64,000 bases of DNA from Candidatus Cloacimonadota bacterium (GCA_029781115.1 JAKOXG010000018.1:114167-178166); one strand, 5' to 3'. Counted from the stretch's first letter, positions 8,030-17,717 are shown. Numbers and translations are program-made. The notes: a model not told the origin generated them from the sequence alone.

Positions 8030-8727
8030 GATAAATCCTTTCTATAGTGTTTGACGAGCAGCTCAGCCAATAGCAGGTCTGCTTCATCCGTAATCTTGAT
8101 ATTCAATGCATCCGATTCCAATGCCCTCACCTCTGCCCCATAGTGTTGCACCAAAGCTGCATCATCAGTAGCCTCAAAGCCATCTTGCCTTGCTCTTTGG
8201 TGAGCATCATAGATGAGCTGGTATTCAAAAGCTTGTGGCGTGAGAGCTTGCACCAAGTTTTCCCTGGGAACATGCCTGATGATCAGACCATCCTTCACCT
8301 CTTTGATACTGGGTTTGACCTTGGCCACAGGGATCACCGCCGGACAGCGCTTCAGCTCCTGAGCAAGCTCTTCTATCAGCTTCTCTTGGAGCAAAGGACG
8401 CACCCCGTCATGGATAAACACCCGGCCACAGTTTTGCGGACAGGCCTGAAGAGCTTTGTAGACGGATTCCTGCCTGGTTTTCCCACCGGCAATCACCTTG
8501 ATACTTTTACCTAATCGATGCTCTTTTATCAAGTTATCAGTGGTCTCCAGCTCATCTGCGGGTGCGGTCACCACAATCTCACCTATCAGCGGAGATTTTA
8601 CAAAAGGAATGATAGCACGAATCAAGACAGGAAGCCCATCCAGCAGCATAAACTGCTTCTTGAGTTTGCCACCCATCCTGAGCCCACTGCCAGCGGCAGT
8701 GACGATGGCTACATTCACTCCTTCCAT
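8026..8727 (-). CDS. ispD: 2-C-methyl-D-erythritol 4-phosphate cytidylyltransferase
   Basis: A 233-residue nucleotidyltransferase with the IspD motifs: IVTAAGSGLRMGGKLKKQF at the N-terminus (CTP-binding loop), RVFIHDGVRPL around residue 102, PVAKVKPSIKEV, and ATDDAALVQHYG near 193. It joins CTP and methylerythritol phosphate in the MEP pathway. It overlaps the upstream radical SAM gene by 13 bases and the downstream glmS-like gene by four, and is separated from ispF only by that gene, which breaks up the common ispDF pair. Confidence 0.94.
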   Translation of the reverse strand: MEGVNVAIVTAAGSGLRMGGKLKKQFMLLDGLPVLIRAIIPFVKSPLIGEIVVTAPADELETTDNLIKEHRLGKSIKVIAGGKTRQESVYKALQACPQNCGRVFIHDGVRPLLQEKLIEELAQELKRCPAVIPVAKVKPSIKEVKDGLIIRHVPRENLVQALTPQAFEYQLIYDAHQRARQDGFEATDDAALVQHYGAEVRALESDALNIKITDEADLLLAELLVKHYRKDLS

Positions 8728-9662
8728 AGATAAAACACCCCTCTGGCCTCGCGCTTCACGTTGAGTTTGCCTTGGAGATTGAACTCGCGCAGGATCTTGC
8801 TAACCTCGTTGATGTGTACACCCAAGGTGACGGAAAGGTCTTCTGCAGTGCAAGGACGGCGCAGGAGCACAGCCCGGATCTGTGAAATGAAGTCCTCACT
8901 CACCGGCTGCAACACAGGCAGCGCGGCTTTGGCAATCACTTCCACCGGCATAGTCAAGCGCGATGAAAACAGCCTTTGGATGCCATGCAGCAATTTCGGC
9001 GGCGCAGCTTGCACCCATTCCTCCGCCCCGGGACGATCAAGCGCATTGAGCTGCACCAGATCCGGCTTGATTTTCTCAATGGCATTTATCAGCGCTTCCA
9101 GCTCTTCCGGCACGTCGTTTATGCCTTGGATGATAAACACTTCCAGCCATATTTGTCCCTCATATTCACTCCTGAGGTCTATCAAGCTTTGGATCAGCGT
9201 TTCTATCCTGAGCTGAGGATGCGGACGGTTTATCTTTTCATAGCTCGCTTGCGTAGCGGAATCCAGGGATGGCAAAATCAGATCGCAGGGGATGATCTCC
9301 TCACGCAACTGCTTGTCAAATAGCAGGGTTCCGTTGGTGAGCAGAGCCAGTTTATATTCCGGATAATAGGTTTTGATGTGTTGCACCACCCTTCCGATGC
9401 CACTATTGAGAGTTGGCTCTCCGGCGCCTGAAAAGGTAATGTAATCGAGATAGGGCTTTGGTTTTAGAGCCCGATCAATCTCTTCCAAGATGCCGTCTAT
9501 TTCGATGTATTCTGCTCGCTCTATCAAAAGGTCGGTAGTGCGCTGAACTTCACAATAGACGCAGTTTAAGCTACAGTATTTGAAGGGTGCCAAATCCACG
9601 CCCAAGCTTAGGCCAAGGCGTCTGGAATTTACAGGGCCAAACAGATGACGGTATTTACTCAT
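8715..9662 (-). CDS. radical SAM protein with C-terminal winged-helix-like region
   Basis: A 315-residue protein whose N-terminal half has the radical SAM cluster motif in a CSLNCVYCEVQ context (CxxxCxxC near residues 30-37), preceded by FGPVNSRRLGLSLGVD, and the GAGEPTLN SAM-binding segment. This matches the COG0731-type radical SAM group. The last 70 residues (SQIRAVLLRRPCTAEDLSVT and following) look like a helix-turn-helix of winged type. The family has no agreed substrate. The gene abuts bamA (start one base before the bamA stop) and overlaps ispD. Confidence 0.8.
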   Translation of the reverse strand: MSKYRHLFGPVNSRRLGLSLGVDLAPFKYCSLNCVYCEVQRTTDLLIERAEYIEIDGILEEIDRALKPKPYLDYITFSGAGEPTLNSGIGRVVQHIKTYYPEYKLALLTNGTLLFDKQLREEIIPCDLILPSLDSATQASYEKINRPHPQLRIETLIQSLIDLRSEYEGQIWLEVFIIQGINDVPEELEALINAIEKIKPDLVQLNALDRPGAEEWVQAAPPKLLHGIQRLFSSRLTMPVEVIAKAALPVLQPVSEDFISQIRAVLLRRPCTAEDLSVTLGVHINEVSKILREFNLQGKLNVKREARGVFYLWKE

Positions 9663-11909
9663 TTAAAAGGTTGTTCCAAATTGCAGGTGCGGTTCCCAGC
9701 CGCCTTCATCGAGGTTGTAAGCATAGTCAAAACCAATGAGACCAAAGGGACTACGAATGCGCACTCCGGCGCCGGTGCCTTTCTTAAACTTCAAGAAGTT
9801 GAATTCTCTCATCTTGTTGAAGCTATCTCCGGCATCGAAGAAGCCCAGGAAGATGATCTGATCACCCGCAATGGGGTATCCTATTTCTGCACTGAAGATT
9901 ATGGCTCTGGTTCCGCCTCCGGGAGGGCCCACGCTACGATCAGGATAGCCACGGATGCCATCCACACCTGTGCCTCCCAGATAAAACTTTTCATCCGGCG
10001 GTGCATCTTTACTTCTTCCGTAGGGCATCACATAACCAAAGCGCCACTTATTCCTCAGCGTGATCTTTTCCCATGCTTCGGCAAACCAGCTCACCTGCAT
10101 AATCTGCTTGAAATAATCGAAGTCACCGCCCAGGATGCCGCCTGCAAGCTCTGAAAACACCGTAACTTGCGAGCCTCTGGTGGGGAAAAAGATATTGTCA
10201 CGCGAGTCACGGCTGATGGTGGCATTCACGGCGCTGGTATACCTCCAGGAAAGCGAATCCAGCTCGATCAAGGTCGCATTGGCCAAAGAATCCGCCATGA
10301 TCTTGTCCATGTTGGTGATGCGGTATTTTTTGCTGTAGAGGGAGTAGCTGCCTACGATGCGGGTGCGGTCTATCCAAGGCAGGTATTGCCCCAGGCGCAG
10401 ACTGGCTCCCCGCGTCGAAATCTTGTAATGAAATGAGCTCCAATCCTTTTGTGTGTAGTAGAGATTGGCACCGAAAAGGATGTCTGTATCATACAGATTG
10501 GGGTTGGTGAAGCCCAGCTCAAAGTTCTGAACGCTCCCACCAAATTCCCAGCTCAAGTTGCCAGCCCAGTTGTTGCCAAAGAGATTGTTTTGCGAGACCG
10601 AAAGCTGTCCCACAAACTTATCTTGGCTATTGTATCCCACGCCACCATTGGCCACACCCGAATGCTTATCCGTCACATCCAGATAGAGGTCGATGTCGCC
10701 ATTTTGATTGATGGGCACATAGTCCAAGCCAATATCCGGCTCAAAGAAACCCAGGTTGTAGATATTCTGCTGACTGCGTATCACTTGGCTCTGACGGTAA
10801 TAATCCCCGGGAGCGATGTCCAATTGACGCCTGATCACCTTTTCCTTGGTGCGTCTGTTGCCAGCAATATGGATCTGCCTCACCTTGGCCCGTGAACCTT
10901 CATTAACCTTAAGGGTCACAAACAATTCATTGTCATTGCGGCTTTTCTCATGCTGGATATGCGTGTAGATGTAGCCCTCATCAAAATACAGGGAGTAGAC
11001 TTTACCCAGTTGCTTTTCAAACTTTGCCTCGTCAAAAGGCTCTCCTATTTTCTGGGTGAACTGGGAAAGAATCGTGTTGGTATCAAAGTTTTCATTGCCT
11101 TCCACCGAAATTCCACCCATCAGGTATCTCTCACCCTCATTTATCACGATCTTGAGCTGCAAATCCTTTTCATTCAAGGAGATCAACTCCCAAGGACCAA
11201 TCTTCACATCCACATAGCCCCTCTGCTTGTAATAGGTGGCCAAGTTGACCAGGTCTGTCTCAAACTTCTCCTGTTCAAAGCGACCCGAACGCAGCAGTGA
11301 CGCCACTTTGGTCTTCATTCTCTTTTGCAGGGCTGCAGATTCTATCTGCTCGTTACCCTCGAAGATAATGGATTTGAGAGCTACCCTTTTCCCTTCCTCA
11401 ACCTCTACTTTCACTCGCACTCGATTGGTCTCATCCACGTTTTCAAAGATGGTCACCCTCACGTTGTTAAATCCCTTGCTCTTATATTCTTTGCTGAGCT
11501 TTTGTTGCAGGGTATTCTTCTGATATTCGCTCCAAAAACTACCCACTCTCAGGCTGATGAGCTCATCAACTTTATCCTTCTTGACCGCCTTCATGCCCAA
11601 GAACTCGATATTGGCCAATACCGGGTTTTCCACCACTCTGATGATCAGGTTCACACCCGTGTTATAAACCTCGGAATGCACCTGAATATCCTTGTAAACC
11701 CCCATCTTGTAAAGGGTTTTGATGGCACTCGCCACCTGCTCAGGATCAAGAGGGTCGCCCACTCTGATGCCAATCGCTGAAGTAGCCAACTCCGCAGAAG
11801 TGGTCTTATTGCCTTCCACCTTGATGGCGTATATGGTCTCGCCGTATGCTGACAAGCTGGCGATGCTGATCAATAGTGCAATGCACAGCAAAAGATGCTT
11901 TAATTTCAT
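9663..11909 (-). CDS. bamA: outer membrane protein assembly factor BamA
   Basis: A 748-residue protein with a signal peptide (MKLKHLLLCIALLISIASLS, likely cut after Ala-Tyr-Gly). Five POTRA repeats follow, each recognisable by a V/I-x-G-N/x-x core (VEGNKTT, FLGMKAV, FEGNEQI, VEGNENF, IAGNRRT), covering about residues 25-405. The rest is a 16-strand barrel with the conserved GIRGYPDRSVGPPGG turn (VRGY motif) and an aromatic last residue (FGTTF). It folds beta-barrel proteins into the outer membrane. It is first in the long minus-strand run; the region ahead of it is shared with the divergent rloA gene. Confidence 0.95.
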   Translation of the reverse strand: MKLKHLLLCIALLISIASLSAYGETIYAIKVEGNKTTSAELATSAIGIRVGDPLDPEQVASAIKTLYKMGVYKDIQVHSEVYNTGVNLIIRVVENPVLANIEFLGMKAVKKDKVDELISLRVGSFWSEYQKNTLQQKLSKEYKSKGFNNVRVTIFENVDETNRVRVKVEVEEGKRVALKSIIFEGNEQIESAALQKRMKTKVASLLRSGRFEQEKFETDLVNLATYYKQRGYVDVKIGPWELISLNEKDLQLKIVINEGERYLMGGISVEGNENFDTNTILSQFTQKIGEPFDEAKFEKQLGKVYSLYFDEGYIYTHIQHEKSRNDNELFVTLKVNEGSRAKVRQIHIAGNRRTKEKVIRRQLDIAPGDYYRQSQVIRSQQNIYNLGFFEPDIGLDYVPINQNGDIDLYLDVTDKHSGVANGGVGYNSQDKFVGQLSVSQNNLFGNNWAGNLSWEFGGSVQNFELGFTNPNLYDTDILFGANLYYTQKDWSSFHYKISTRGASLRLGQYLPWIDRTRIVGSYSLYSKKYRITNMDKIMADSLANATLIELDSLSWRYTSAVNATISRDSRDNIFFPTRGSQVTVFSELAGGILGGDFDYFKQIMQVSWFAEAWEKITLRNKWRFGYVMPYGRSKDAPPDEKFYLGGTGVDGIRGYPDRSVGPPGGGTRAIIFSAEIGYPIAGDQIIFLGFFDAGDSFNKMREFNFLKFKKGTGAGVRIRSPFGLIGFDYAYNLDEGGWEPHLQFGTTF

Positions 11910-12073
11910 TACTCTTTATACCTCAAGTCGGTTTGAAAGTCCAGTCTTTAAAAAGCCCCATTTATGTAAAGTCTTTTTTTCAATCCCGCCCAAACAGCAG
12001 CTTGGATGACCGATTTTACAATCGCTTTTCATAACTTGTCACTCTCTTGTAAACCACAGTTTTATTTTTACCC

Positions 12074-12223
12074 ACTCTCTGATACCTCCCTCTACTATGT
12101 ACACTGACGATCTCACTCAGATGACAAAATATCGAGGACTCAAGGCTTGTAACCGATTGACAAGGATGGTGATACGAATCGGTCAAAGATTGACCCCTTT
12201 CGGACGAAAGTAAAATACCCGGA
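12074..12223 (+). repeat. conserved non-coding element B, copy 1
   Basis: This stretch aligns collinearly with 50267-50416 (offset 38193-38194). Shared blocks are ACCTCCCTC, then TACACTGACGAT, GTAACCGA.TGACAAGGA and AAATACCCG at the end. Spacing between the blocks is conserved to within one base while the sequence between them has diverged. Neither copy carries an ORF. It could be a small RNA gene, a decayed miniature transposon or a regulatory site. Confidence 0.6.
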
Positions 12224-12332
12224 ATGGAGCACCAGCATTGGGCTCGATTTTTCTAAAGCAGTCACAGCTCGTTCAGCAAAGGTATCTGACCAATTTTAAG
12301 AACAAATATACAGAAAACCTGCAAAATAATCC

Positions 12333-12360
12333 TTGACATAAAGGCAACCCTTAATATCAT
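12333..12360 (+). promoter_or_regulatory. sigma-70-type promoter of rloAB
   Basis: TTGACA at 12333-12338 and TATCAT at 12355-12360 are 16 bases apart, 40 bases ahead of the rloA start codon. The -35 is a perfect consensus match and the -10 matches four of six positions. Confidence 0.55.
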
Positions 12361-12399
12361 GCCTCTCAACACAGATTGTCTGTAAAGAGAGGTAAGAAC

Positions 12400-13677
12400 A
12401 TGATTATATCTTTTAGCGTACAAAACTTTCGCTCGATCCGGGAGAAGATCACTATGGACTTTAATGCGTCGTCGGATAAGCATTTGGAAGAATACTTTGT
12501 GTATGAGATACCCAAGCCCAAAATGAGAATCTTACGAATGGCTATGATTTACGGAGCCAATGCTTCAGGAAAGACCAATATCCTGAAAGCATTGGATTTT
12601 TTGAGAGATTTCGTATTGTCTCCAGTTAGTGATAAGGATGAACCAATTAAATACCTCCCCTTTGCCTTGGATAGTGAAAAACCAAGCACTTTTGAGATTG
12701 AATTCTGTCATGAAGACATCATGTATTCATACACCGTTGAGCTGAATACTGAAAGAATACTGAATGAAAGCTTAAACTATTACCCAAAAGGAAGAGCTGC
12801 CAATGTGTTTCAGCGCGATTACAATCCTAAAAAGGACGCCTACGAGTATAAGTGGACCTATCGTGGCTACAATAGGGCTATTCAGGACAGACTGGAGCTC
12901 AGCATACGCAATCAATCTGTCTTGACCACCATCGCTTCTATTGATGCCCAGGGTCCTCTACAAAAAGCTCGTGATTGGTTCAGATATTATCTACTCCGCC
13001 TGCTTGAACCACGGCATAATCTTAGTACGCTCGTAGTCAATGCAATTGGCGACAAAAAACTGTCTCGAGAATTTGCCCTCTCTCTGATAAAAACTGCTGA
13101 TCTAATGATAAGTGACTATAGATTGGTTGAAATTGAAGTACCGGAGGAGATTCTTAAAAAGCTTGAGAGCTCTAAGAGGACATCGGACAAATCAGACGAA
13201 AGACCTATCCCCAAATTTGTTGATCTATTGATAGAGCACAGTGTTGATGGAGGTAACTTTGATTTAGATTTTAATGAACAATCATCGGGCACCCAACGCT
13301 TTTTTGGATTTGCCACCTTGTTAAATGATCTAATCCAAAGGCCAGTCACCTTGCCTATTGATGAGATCGATTGTTCCCTGCACCATGATTTAGTTACACA
13401 CTTCCTTTACATGTTTCTAAACAACTCCAAAACTGGCCAGTTGCTCTTCACCACACACGATCTCAGCTTACTTGGCGAAAAAGACATTGCCAGAAGAGAT
13501 TGCATTTGGATCACAGAACGCAAAAAAGATGGCAGCACAAAACTCAGTAACGTATGGGATAATTACCCTGTAAGAAAAGAGCACTCTATAGAAAGCCTAT
13601 ACAAGAAAGGTTTCTTGGGTGGGAAACCATTTCTTGGCAGCATCCATATTGAGGTAAACGATGGCGAAAAAGCGTAA
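12400..13677 (+). CDS. RloA/AbiLi-like AAA ATPase (AAA_15/21)
   Basis: A 425-residue ATPase. The ATG at 12400 is preferred: AGAGAGG lies eight bases upstream, while an in-frame TTG at 12376 has no ribosome site. It opens with IISFSVQNFRSIRE, the typical start of SMC/RecF-like AAA_15 proteins, and has Walker A YGANASGKTN (residues 51-60), an ABC-type signature QSSGTQRF near 293, Walker B PIDEIDCSLHHD near 320, and H-loop FTTHDLSLL near 350. It is followed with a 17-base overlap by an RloB homologue, the arrangement of RloAB/AbiL phage-defence pairs. The ATPase probably senses or gates the partner's toxic activity. Codon use is AT-richer than neighbours, suggesting transfer. Confidence 0.87.
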   Translation: MIISFSVQNFRSIREKITMDFNASSDKHLEEYFVYEIPKPKMRILRMAMIYGANASGKTNILKALDFLRDFVLSPVSDKDEPIKYLPFALDSEKPSTFEIEFCHEDIMYSYTVELNTERILNESLNYYPKGRAANVFQRDYNPKKDAYEYKWTYRGYNRAIQDRLELSIRNQSVLTTIASIDAQGPLQKARDWFRYYLLRLLEPRHNLSTLVVNAIGDKKLSREFALSLIKTADLMISDYRLVEIEVPEEILKKLESSKRTSDKSDERPIPKFVDLLIEHSVDGGNFDLDFNEQSSGTQRFFGFATLLNDLIQRPVTLPIDEIDCSLHHDLVTHFLYMFLNNSKTGQLLFTTHDLSLLGEKDIARRDCIWITERKKDGSTKLSNVWDNYPVRKEHSIESLYKKGFLGGKPFLGSIHIEVNDGEKA

Positions 13678-14287
13678 GACAGAACAAGGTGCAAGATACA
13701 AACAATACAGACCCATAATCAAGGTGTTCTGTGATGGAGAAACTGAAGAGTATTACATACAATCAGTTGGAGAAAGGTTTGAACGCGATAGAGTAAGCTT
13801 TCACATAGCACCACTACTTAACCAAGCTGACCAGTTTAAAAGAGTTTTTAGGGAGATACGATCATTATTAAGAGACAAAGAGCATGAGCAATACAAACTG
13901 ATTTTTTATGTACTGGATATGGATACTATTTACGCACAAAGCAAGATAACGGAATATACGCAAGCAAGGGATAATTGTTTGAAATCAAGAAATGCCAGTG
14001 GCCGGGTATTCATCATAGAGACCAGACCTTGCTTTGAGTTTTGGTTATTGCTTCATTTCGAGACAATATCCAGACAGTTCAACTGTTGTAATGATGTGAT
14101 ACGTGAGCTTAAAAAGCACTGGCCTAATTATACTAAAACCACAAAACAGGTCTATGATAAACTGCTAGACAAACTTGATACTGCCATTGATAGATCACGG
14201 TCAATCAAGCCAGCTCACTCATATTCTCAAATGCACATCCTTTTTGAGCAGTTAAATGAGAAATTCCCGGATTGTAGATTAACTTAA
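13661..14287 (+). CDS. RloB/AbiLii-family protein (TOPRIM-like)
   Basis: A 208-residue protein matching the RloB-like family (AbiLii): a basic N-terminus, then VFCDGETEEYYIQSV near residues 23-37 (the family's C-E/D-G-x-T-E-x-x-Y motif), an acidic YVLDMDTIY segment near 85, and RPCFEFWLLLHFE near 125-137. These acidic positions fit a TOPRIM-type nuclease core. RloB proteins act with the RloA ATPase in abortive infection, likely as the effector. The start at 13661 has GAGG ten bases ahead and overlaps rloA, so the pair is translationally coupled. No restriction-modification gene is nearby, so this is a stand-alone module. Confidence 0.83.
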   Translation: MAKKRKTEQGARYKQYRPIIKVFCDGETEEYYIQSVGERFERDRVSFHIAPLLNQADQFKRVFREIRSLLRDKEHEQYKLIFYVLDMDTIYAQSKITEYTQARDNCLKSRNASGRVFIIETRPCFEFWLLLHFETISRQFNCCNDVIRELKKHWPNYTKTTKQVYDKLLDKLDTAIDRSRSIKPAHSYSQMHILFEQLNEKFPDCRLT

Positions 14288-14390
14288 TCCCTCCGTCTCC
14301 CCCACCCGCCTCTTTACTTCCACCCTTCATTAAGTAAGGAGGGTGTAGGGTAGCATGACCCTCCGAAAGTATATCATTTACCCACCTCTT

Positions 14391-14475
14391 CCTTACTGAG
14401 CCTCCCGGTGATTACCCGGAGCCTCCCGGGAAAAACCCGAGTATCTCCACGGCATCACCGGGCGGGTGAGTAAGG
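14391..14475 (+). repeat. 85-bp terminal-inverted-repeat element, copy 1
   Basis: The element starts CCTTACTGAGCCTCCCGGTG and ends GGCGGGTGAGTAAGG, so its ends are imperfect inverted repeats of about 22 bases. Its centre has CTCCCGGGAAAAACCCGAG. Two more copies of exactly 85 bp occur at 40500 (opposite orientation) and 50898. No coding potential; looks like a REP/MITE-type mobile or structural repeat. Confidence 0.8.
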
Positions 14476-14673
14476 GACGATCCAGTTACAAATCCCCAAA
14501 AACACGCCGCAGGATCAGCCCTCGCACCGTTACACGCAGAATAAAAGTTGACACCTAACCATCTGCCTCACTTATGGATAAACCCCTTTTCAGCAACTAC
14601 ATTATTTTCATTAGACCGAATCACACAATAAGCTTCAAACCAGCGCAGCAACTGATGACTGACGACTTGGGAA

Positions 14674-14720
14674 GCGGCGGTTCGGCGACCGCCCGTACAT
14701 GGTCGTTCCGGCAAGCGACC
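14674..14720 (-). repeat. GC-rich hairpin repeat units
   Basis: Two adjacent palindromic units: 14674-14699 is the exact reverse complement of 26008-26033 (TGTACGGGCGGTCGCCGAAC family), and 14701-14720 is of the GGTCGTT..AAGCGACC type. Each can fold into a short stable hairpin. Related units occur at 26.0, 50.5, 50.6, 55.6 and 62.5 kb. Confidence 0.7.
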
Positions 14721-14837
14721 CTACAGCCAGCATCAGCCGCCAACAGCTAACATTATTTCCACTTATGGAAACAATCTTGCATGCCATTCATAGTAGCATC
14801 TATCTCAATAAGATGCATAGATCAATGAGGTTTTTTC

Positions 14838-17702
14838 ATGAATAGAATTACCAAGCTTACCTTGCTGTTTGTCTTCACATTGTTGATCTGCACCAGTCTT
14901 TTTGCGCTTCCCAAGCCGATGCGCAAGCCTTGGTCTGCAGAGGCAATCCGAGCCCACAACCACAGCCGTGCCGATTCTTTGCATGGTTTTGATGTGCAAA
15001 AATATGAGATCACCCTGGCTATCAACGATGTTCAGCAAAGCGTTAATGGCAATGTTTTAGCCACCGTTATTGCCACCGAAGCCTTGAGTTCCATCCAGTA
15101 TGAGCTCAACGATTTGACCGTGAGTCAAGTGAAGGTAAATGGCACACCCACCACCTTTACGCACACCAACGGCATCATCAACATTCCGCTCAACATCGCC
15201 TCCGGTCAGCAGTTTACCACGCAGGTCTTTTACAGTGGCAATCCCCAGCCCAGCCAGGATATATATCGCGTGGGCATGCTTTTCAGAAACAATGGCGTTT
15301 TCACCCTTTCCGTCCCGGATGCAGCCAGGCAATGGTGGCCCTGCTATGATCATCCCTGGGATAAGGCATTGGTAGATTTACACATCACCATGCGTTCGGA
15401 CTGGAAGGTGGCAGCCAACGGTCTGCGTGATTCCATCGTTGACAACGGCAATGGAACCAGCACCACACATTGGTTGGGACAGCATCCCATGACCACCTAC
15501 TTAGTTTGCGTGACGGCAGGCCCTTACGTGGAATTCCCTCAGACGGCAGGTGACGTCCCCGTCCTCAACTTTGTCACCCAAGGCCAATATAACAACGCCC
15601 TGATCGACCTGGCCAATCTGCCCGACATGATCCTCTATTTCAGCGAGATATTTGGCGACTATCCCTTTGAAAAATATGGAAATGCCACCGTCAATATGAG
15701 CACTTTTGGCGCCATGGAACACCAGACCATGACCACCCTGGGAAACTACATCATCAATGGCACCGGCAGCCAGCAACTCGTAGTGGCTCATGAGCTTGCG
15801 CACCAATGGTTTGGCAATGCCGTGAGCTTCCTCACTTACAAGGACGTGTGGCTCAGCGAAGGTTTTGCCACCTACAGCGAACATCTTTGGGTGGATAAGC
15901 TCTTGGGTTGGCAGGAAGCATGTGATTATGTGGCAACATCTTACCATCAATACTACAAGAGCTGGGAAAACTCCAACGGTCCCCAGGTGATCTACGACCC
16001 GGATTTTAATCGCTATTACACGCCCACCGTCTACGAAAAAGCCGCCAGCGTGCTGCATATGCTGCGGCTCAAGATGGGAAACCAGGCCTTCTTTGATCTC
16101 CTGCAAACCTGGTTTGAGACCTACAAACACCAAAATGCAGTCACCTCAGAATTTAAGGCCATGGCGGAGCAGATCAGCGGACAAGACTTGGGGCAATTCT
16201 TTGACCAGTGGATCTTTGGCTCCGGCATCCCCAGCGTGGAATACAGCGTCTGGAACAATCCCGATAGCGACAGCCCCGGCAAGATCATCGCCCGCACCAC
16301 TTCGCCCACCACTACTCAATTTACCGTTGATATTCCTTTCAAGGTCACTTTCGAGGGCGTGAGCGATTCCCTGGTGGTTACCGCTGGCCCAGATTGGACG
16401 GTCAATCACTACAGCCAATACCTGCCCCTGGGTGTGGAAGTGATTGCAAATCATAACCATTGGACCCTCTTGCGGGACATCAGCTACCGCAAACCCGAGA
16501 TCATCGCCTGCCTCAGCTCCAATCGCTCGGTGCACATCTCTTGGGACGCCTTCCTGAATGATCCCGAGCTCAGCTACAACCTCTACCGCAAGCAAGCTGA
16601 CGCCGAAGAATGGCTTTTGATCAATGCTCAGCCTATCACAGGCCTCAGCTATCTGGATGTGAATGTGGAAGGCAATACCGGCTATGAATACATCCTCTGC
16701 GCCGTGGACGCTTTTGGTTGGCAGAGCACAGCTTCAAACACCGTAAGTGCACGCCCGCAAAGCTTTAGCTTTACCTATTCGCTACTGGTGGTGGACGAAA
16801 CCAATGATGGCAGTGGCAATAGCACCATCTCACCCACAGATGAGATGGTGGACGATTTTTATGACGCCGCCCTCTACCCCCTGCAATACAGCCAATGGGA
16901 CTGCGCAAATCAAGGCATGCCACCCCTTTCCACATTGGGAGAACACAAAATCGTGTTCTGGCATGATGATGACGTCTCAAACCACCTCCTGGATGATTAT
17001 CAAGACACCCTTTGCGGCTACATCATGGGCGGCGGAAAGCTGATTTTGTCCGGCTGGAAGACGCCCGGTGCGCTCTATGAAGCCTTCTTTGATCTCGTAG
17101 CGGATTCCGTGATCCCCATCTATCAACATGCCGCTGTCTTTAATGGTGCCCAGAGCCAGAGCTATCCCAGCCTCGCTGTGGATGCCGGCAAGATGCTTGC
17201 CCCTTGGAACGGCATGCTGCCTTACTCCTACAGCTTCCAACACTCTGTAAACCCGCTATATACAGACATCGACACCGGCGATTGCGTCATCTTCAGATCG
17301 GATCAAGCCACCGGAGGCGGAATCCTGGTGCTGAGCGGCATCCCCTTATACTACATGGAGGCCTCGGGAGTGCGTGGCTTTTTGCAAGAACTGATTGCAG
17401 ACCTGCCTCCCACATCAAATGAAGACCCCGTCCAGACGCCGCAACAGATTGTCCTGAAGGCATATCCTAACCCTTTCAACCCCCAGTGCACCGTCAGTTT
17501 CCAGCTTCCGGAAGCGGGATTGGCCACACTCACCCTCTACAATATCCGCGGTCAAAAGGTGAAAACCATCGCCAGCGAAGCTTACAAAGCCGGTGAGCAA
17601 CATGTCACTTTGGACGCATCTGGTCTCGCCTCAGGCGTTTACATCCTCCGGATCAAAAGCGGCTCCCTCTCACAAACCAAACGCATCACTCTCATGAAAT
17701 AA
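14838..17702 (+). CDS. secreted M1-family aminopeptidase with C-terminal sorting tail
   Basis: A 954-residue protein with a signal peptide (hydrophobic residues 6-23, ending FALP). The N-terminal half is an M1 metallopeptidase: FGAMEH exopeptidase motif near 292, zinc site HELAHQWFGN at 318-327 and the third ligand in WLSEGFATYSEH near 341. The middle has a fibronectin-like segment (HISWDAFLNDPELSYNLYR), then a region of unclear role, and the last 80 residues form a FlgD-like/type IX sorting domain (AYPNPFNP, LYNIRGQKV, GVYILRI, RITLMK). It should remove N-terminal residues from peptides outside the cell or on its surface, fitting a protein-degrading lifestyle. Start supported by TGAGG seven bases upstream. 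Confidence 0.88.
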   Translation: MNRITKLTLLFVFTLLICTSLFALPKPMRKPWSAEAIRAHNHSRADSLHGFDVQKYEITLAINDVQQSVNGNVLATVIATEALSSIQYELNDLTVSQVKVNGTPTTFTHTNGIINIPLNIASGQQFTTQVFYSGNPQPSQDIYRVGMLFRNNGVFTLSVPDAARQWWPCYDHPWDKALVDLHITMRSDWKVAANGLRDSIVDNGNGTSTTHWLGQHPMTTYLVCVTAGPYVEFPQTAGDVPVLNFVTQGQYNNALIDLANLPDMILYFSEIFGDYPFEKYGNATVNMSTFGAMEHQTMTTLGNYIINGTGSQQLVVAHELAHQWFGNAVSFLTYKDVWLSEGFATYSEHLWVDKLLGWQEACDYVATSYHQYYKSWENSNGPQVIYDPDFNRYYTPTVYEKAASVLHMLRLKMGNQAFFDLLQTWFETYKHQNAVTSEFKAMAEQISGQDLGQFFDQWIFGSGIPSVEYSVWNNPDSDSPGKIIARTTSPTTTQFTVDIPFKVTFEGVSDSLVVTAGPDWTVNHYSQYLPLGVEVIANHNHWTLLRDISYRKPEIIACLSSNRSVHISWDAFLNDPELSYNLYRKQADAEEWLLINAQPITGLSYLDVNVEGNTGYEYILCAVDAFGWQSTASNTVSARPQSFSFTYSLLVVDETNDGSGNSTISPTDEMVDDFYDAALYPLQYSQWDCANQGMPPLSTLGEHKIVFWHDDDVSNHLLDDYQDTLCGYIMGGGKLILSGWKTPGALYEAFFDLVADSVIPIYQHAAVFNGAQSQSYPSLAVDAGKMLAPWNGMLPYSYSFQHSVNPLYTDIDTGDCVIFRSDQATGGGILVLSGIPLYYMEASGVRGFLQELIADLPPTSNEDPVQTPQQIVLKAYPNPFNPQCTVSFQLPEAGLATLTLYNIRGQKVKTIASEAYKAGEQHVTLDASGLASGVYILRIKSGSLSQTKRITLMK

Positions 17703-17717
17703 AGGATTTATCAAAAC

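Larger units (their letters stand above)
11910..12399. other. divergent intergenic region between bamA and rloA
   Basis: About 490 bases with no credible gene on either strand. It must hold the bamA-operon promoter (minus strand) and contains a good plus-strand promoter for rloA at 12333-12360. A ~150-bp sequence at 12074-12223 recurs at 50267-50416. No RNA gene family was recognised. Confidence 0.6.
14288..14837. other. repeat-bearing intergenic region after rloB
   Basis: 550 bases with no supported gene. It holds one copy of the 85-bp element (14391-14475) and two GC-rich hairpin units (14674-14720). The final 20 bases contain the ribosome site of the next gene. A CACCCT/AGGGTG stem at about 14321-14347 has no T-run and is not called a terminator. 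Confidence 0.6.

Noticed and set aside
12376..12399. TTG start for rloA at 12376
   Set aside because: No ribosome site, and the ATG at 12400 gives the family-typical N-terminus.
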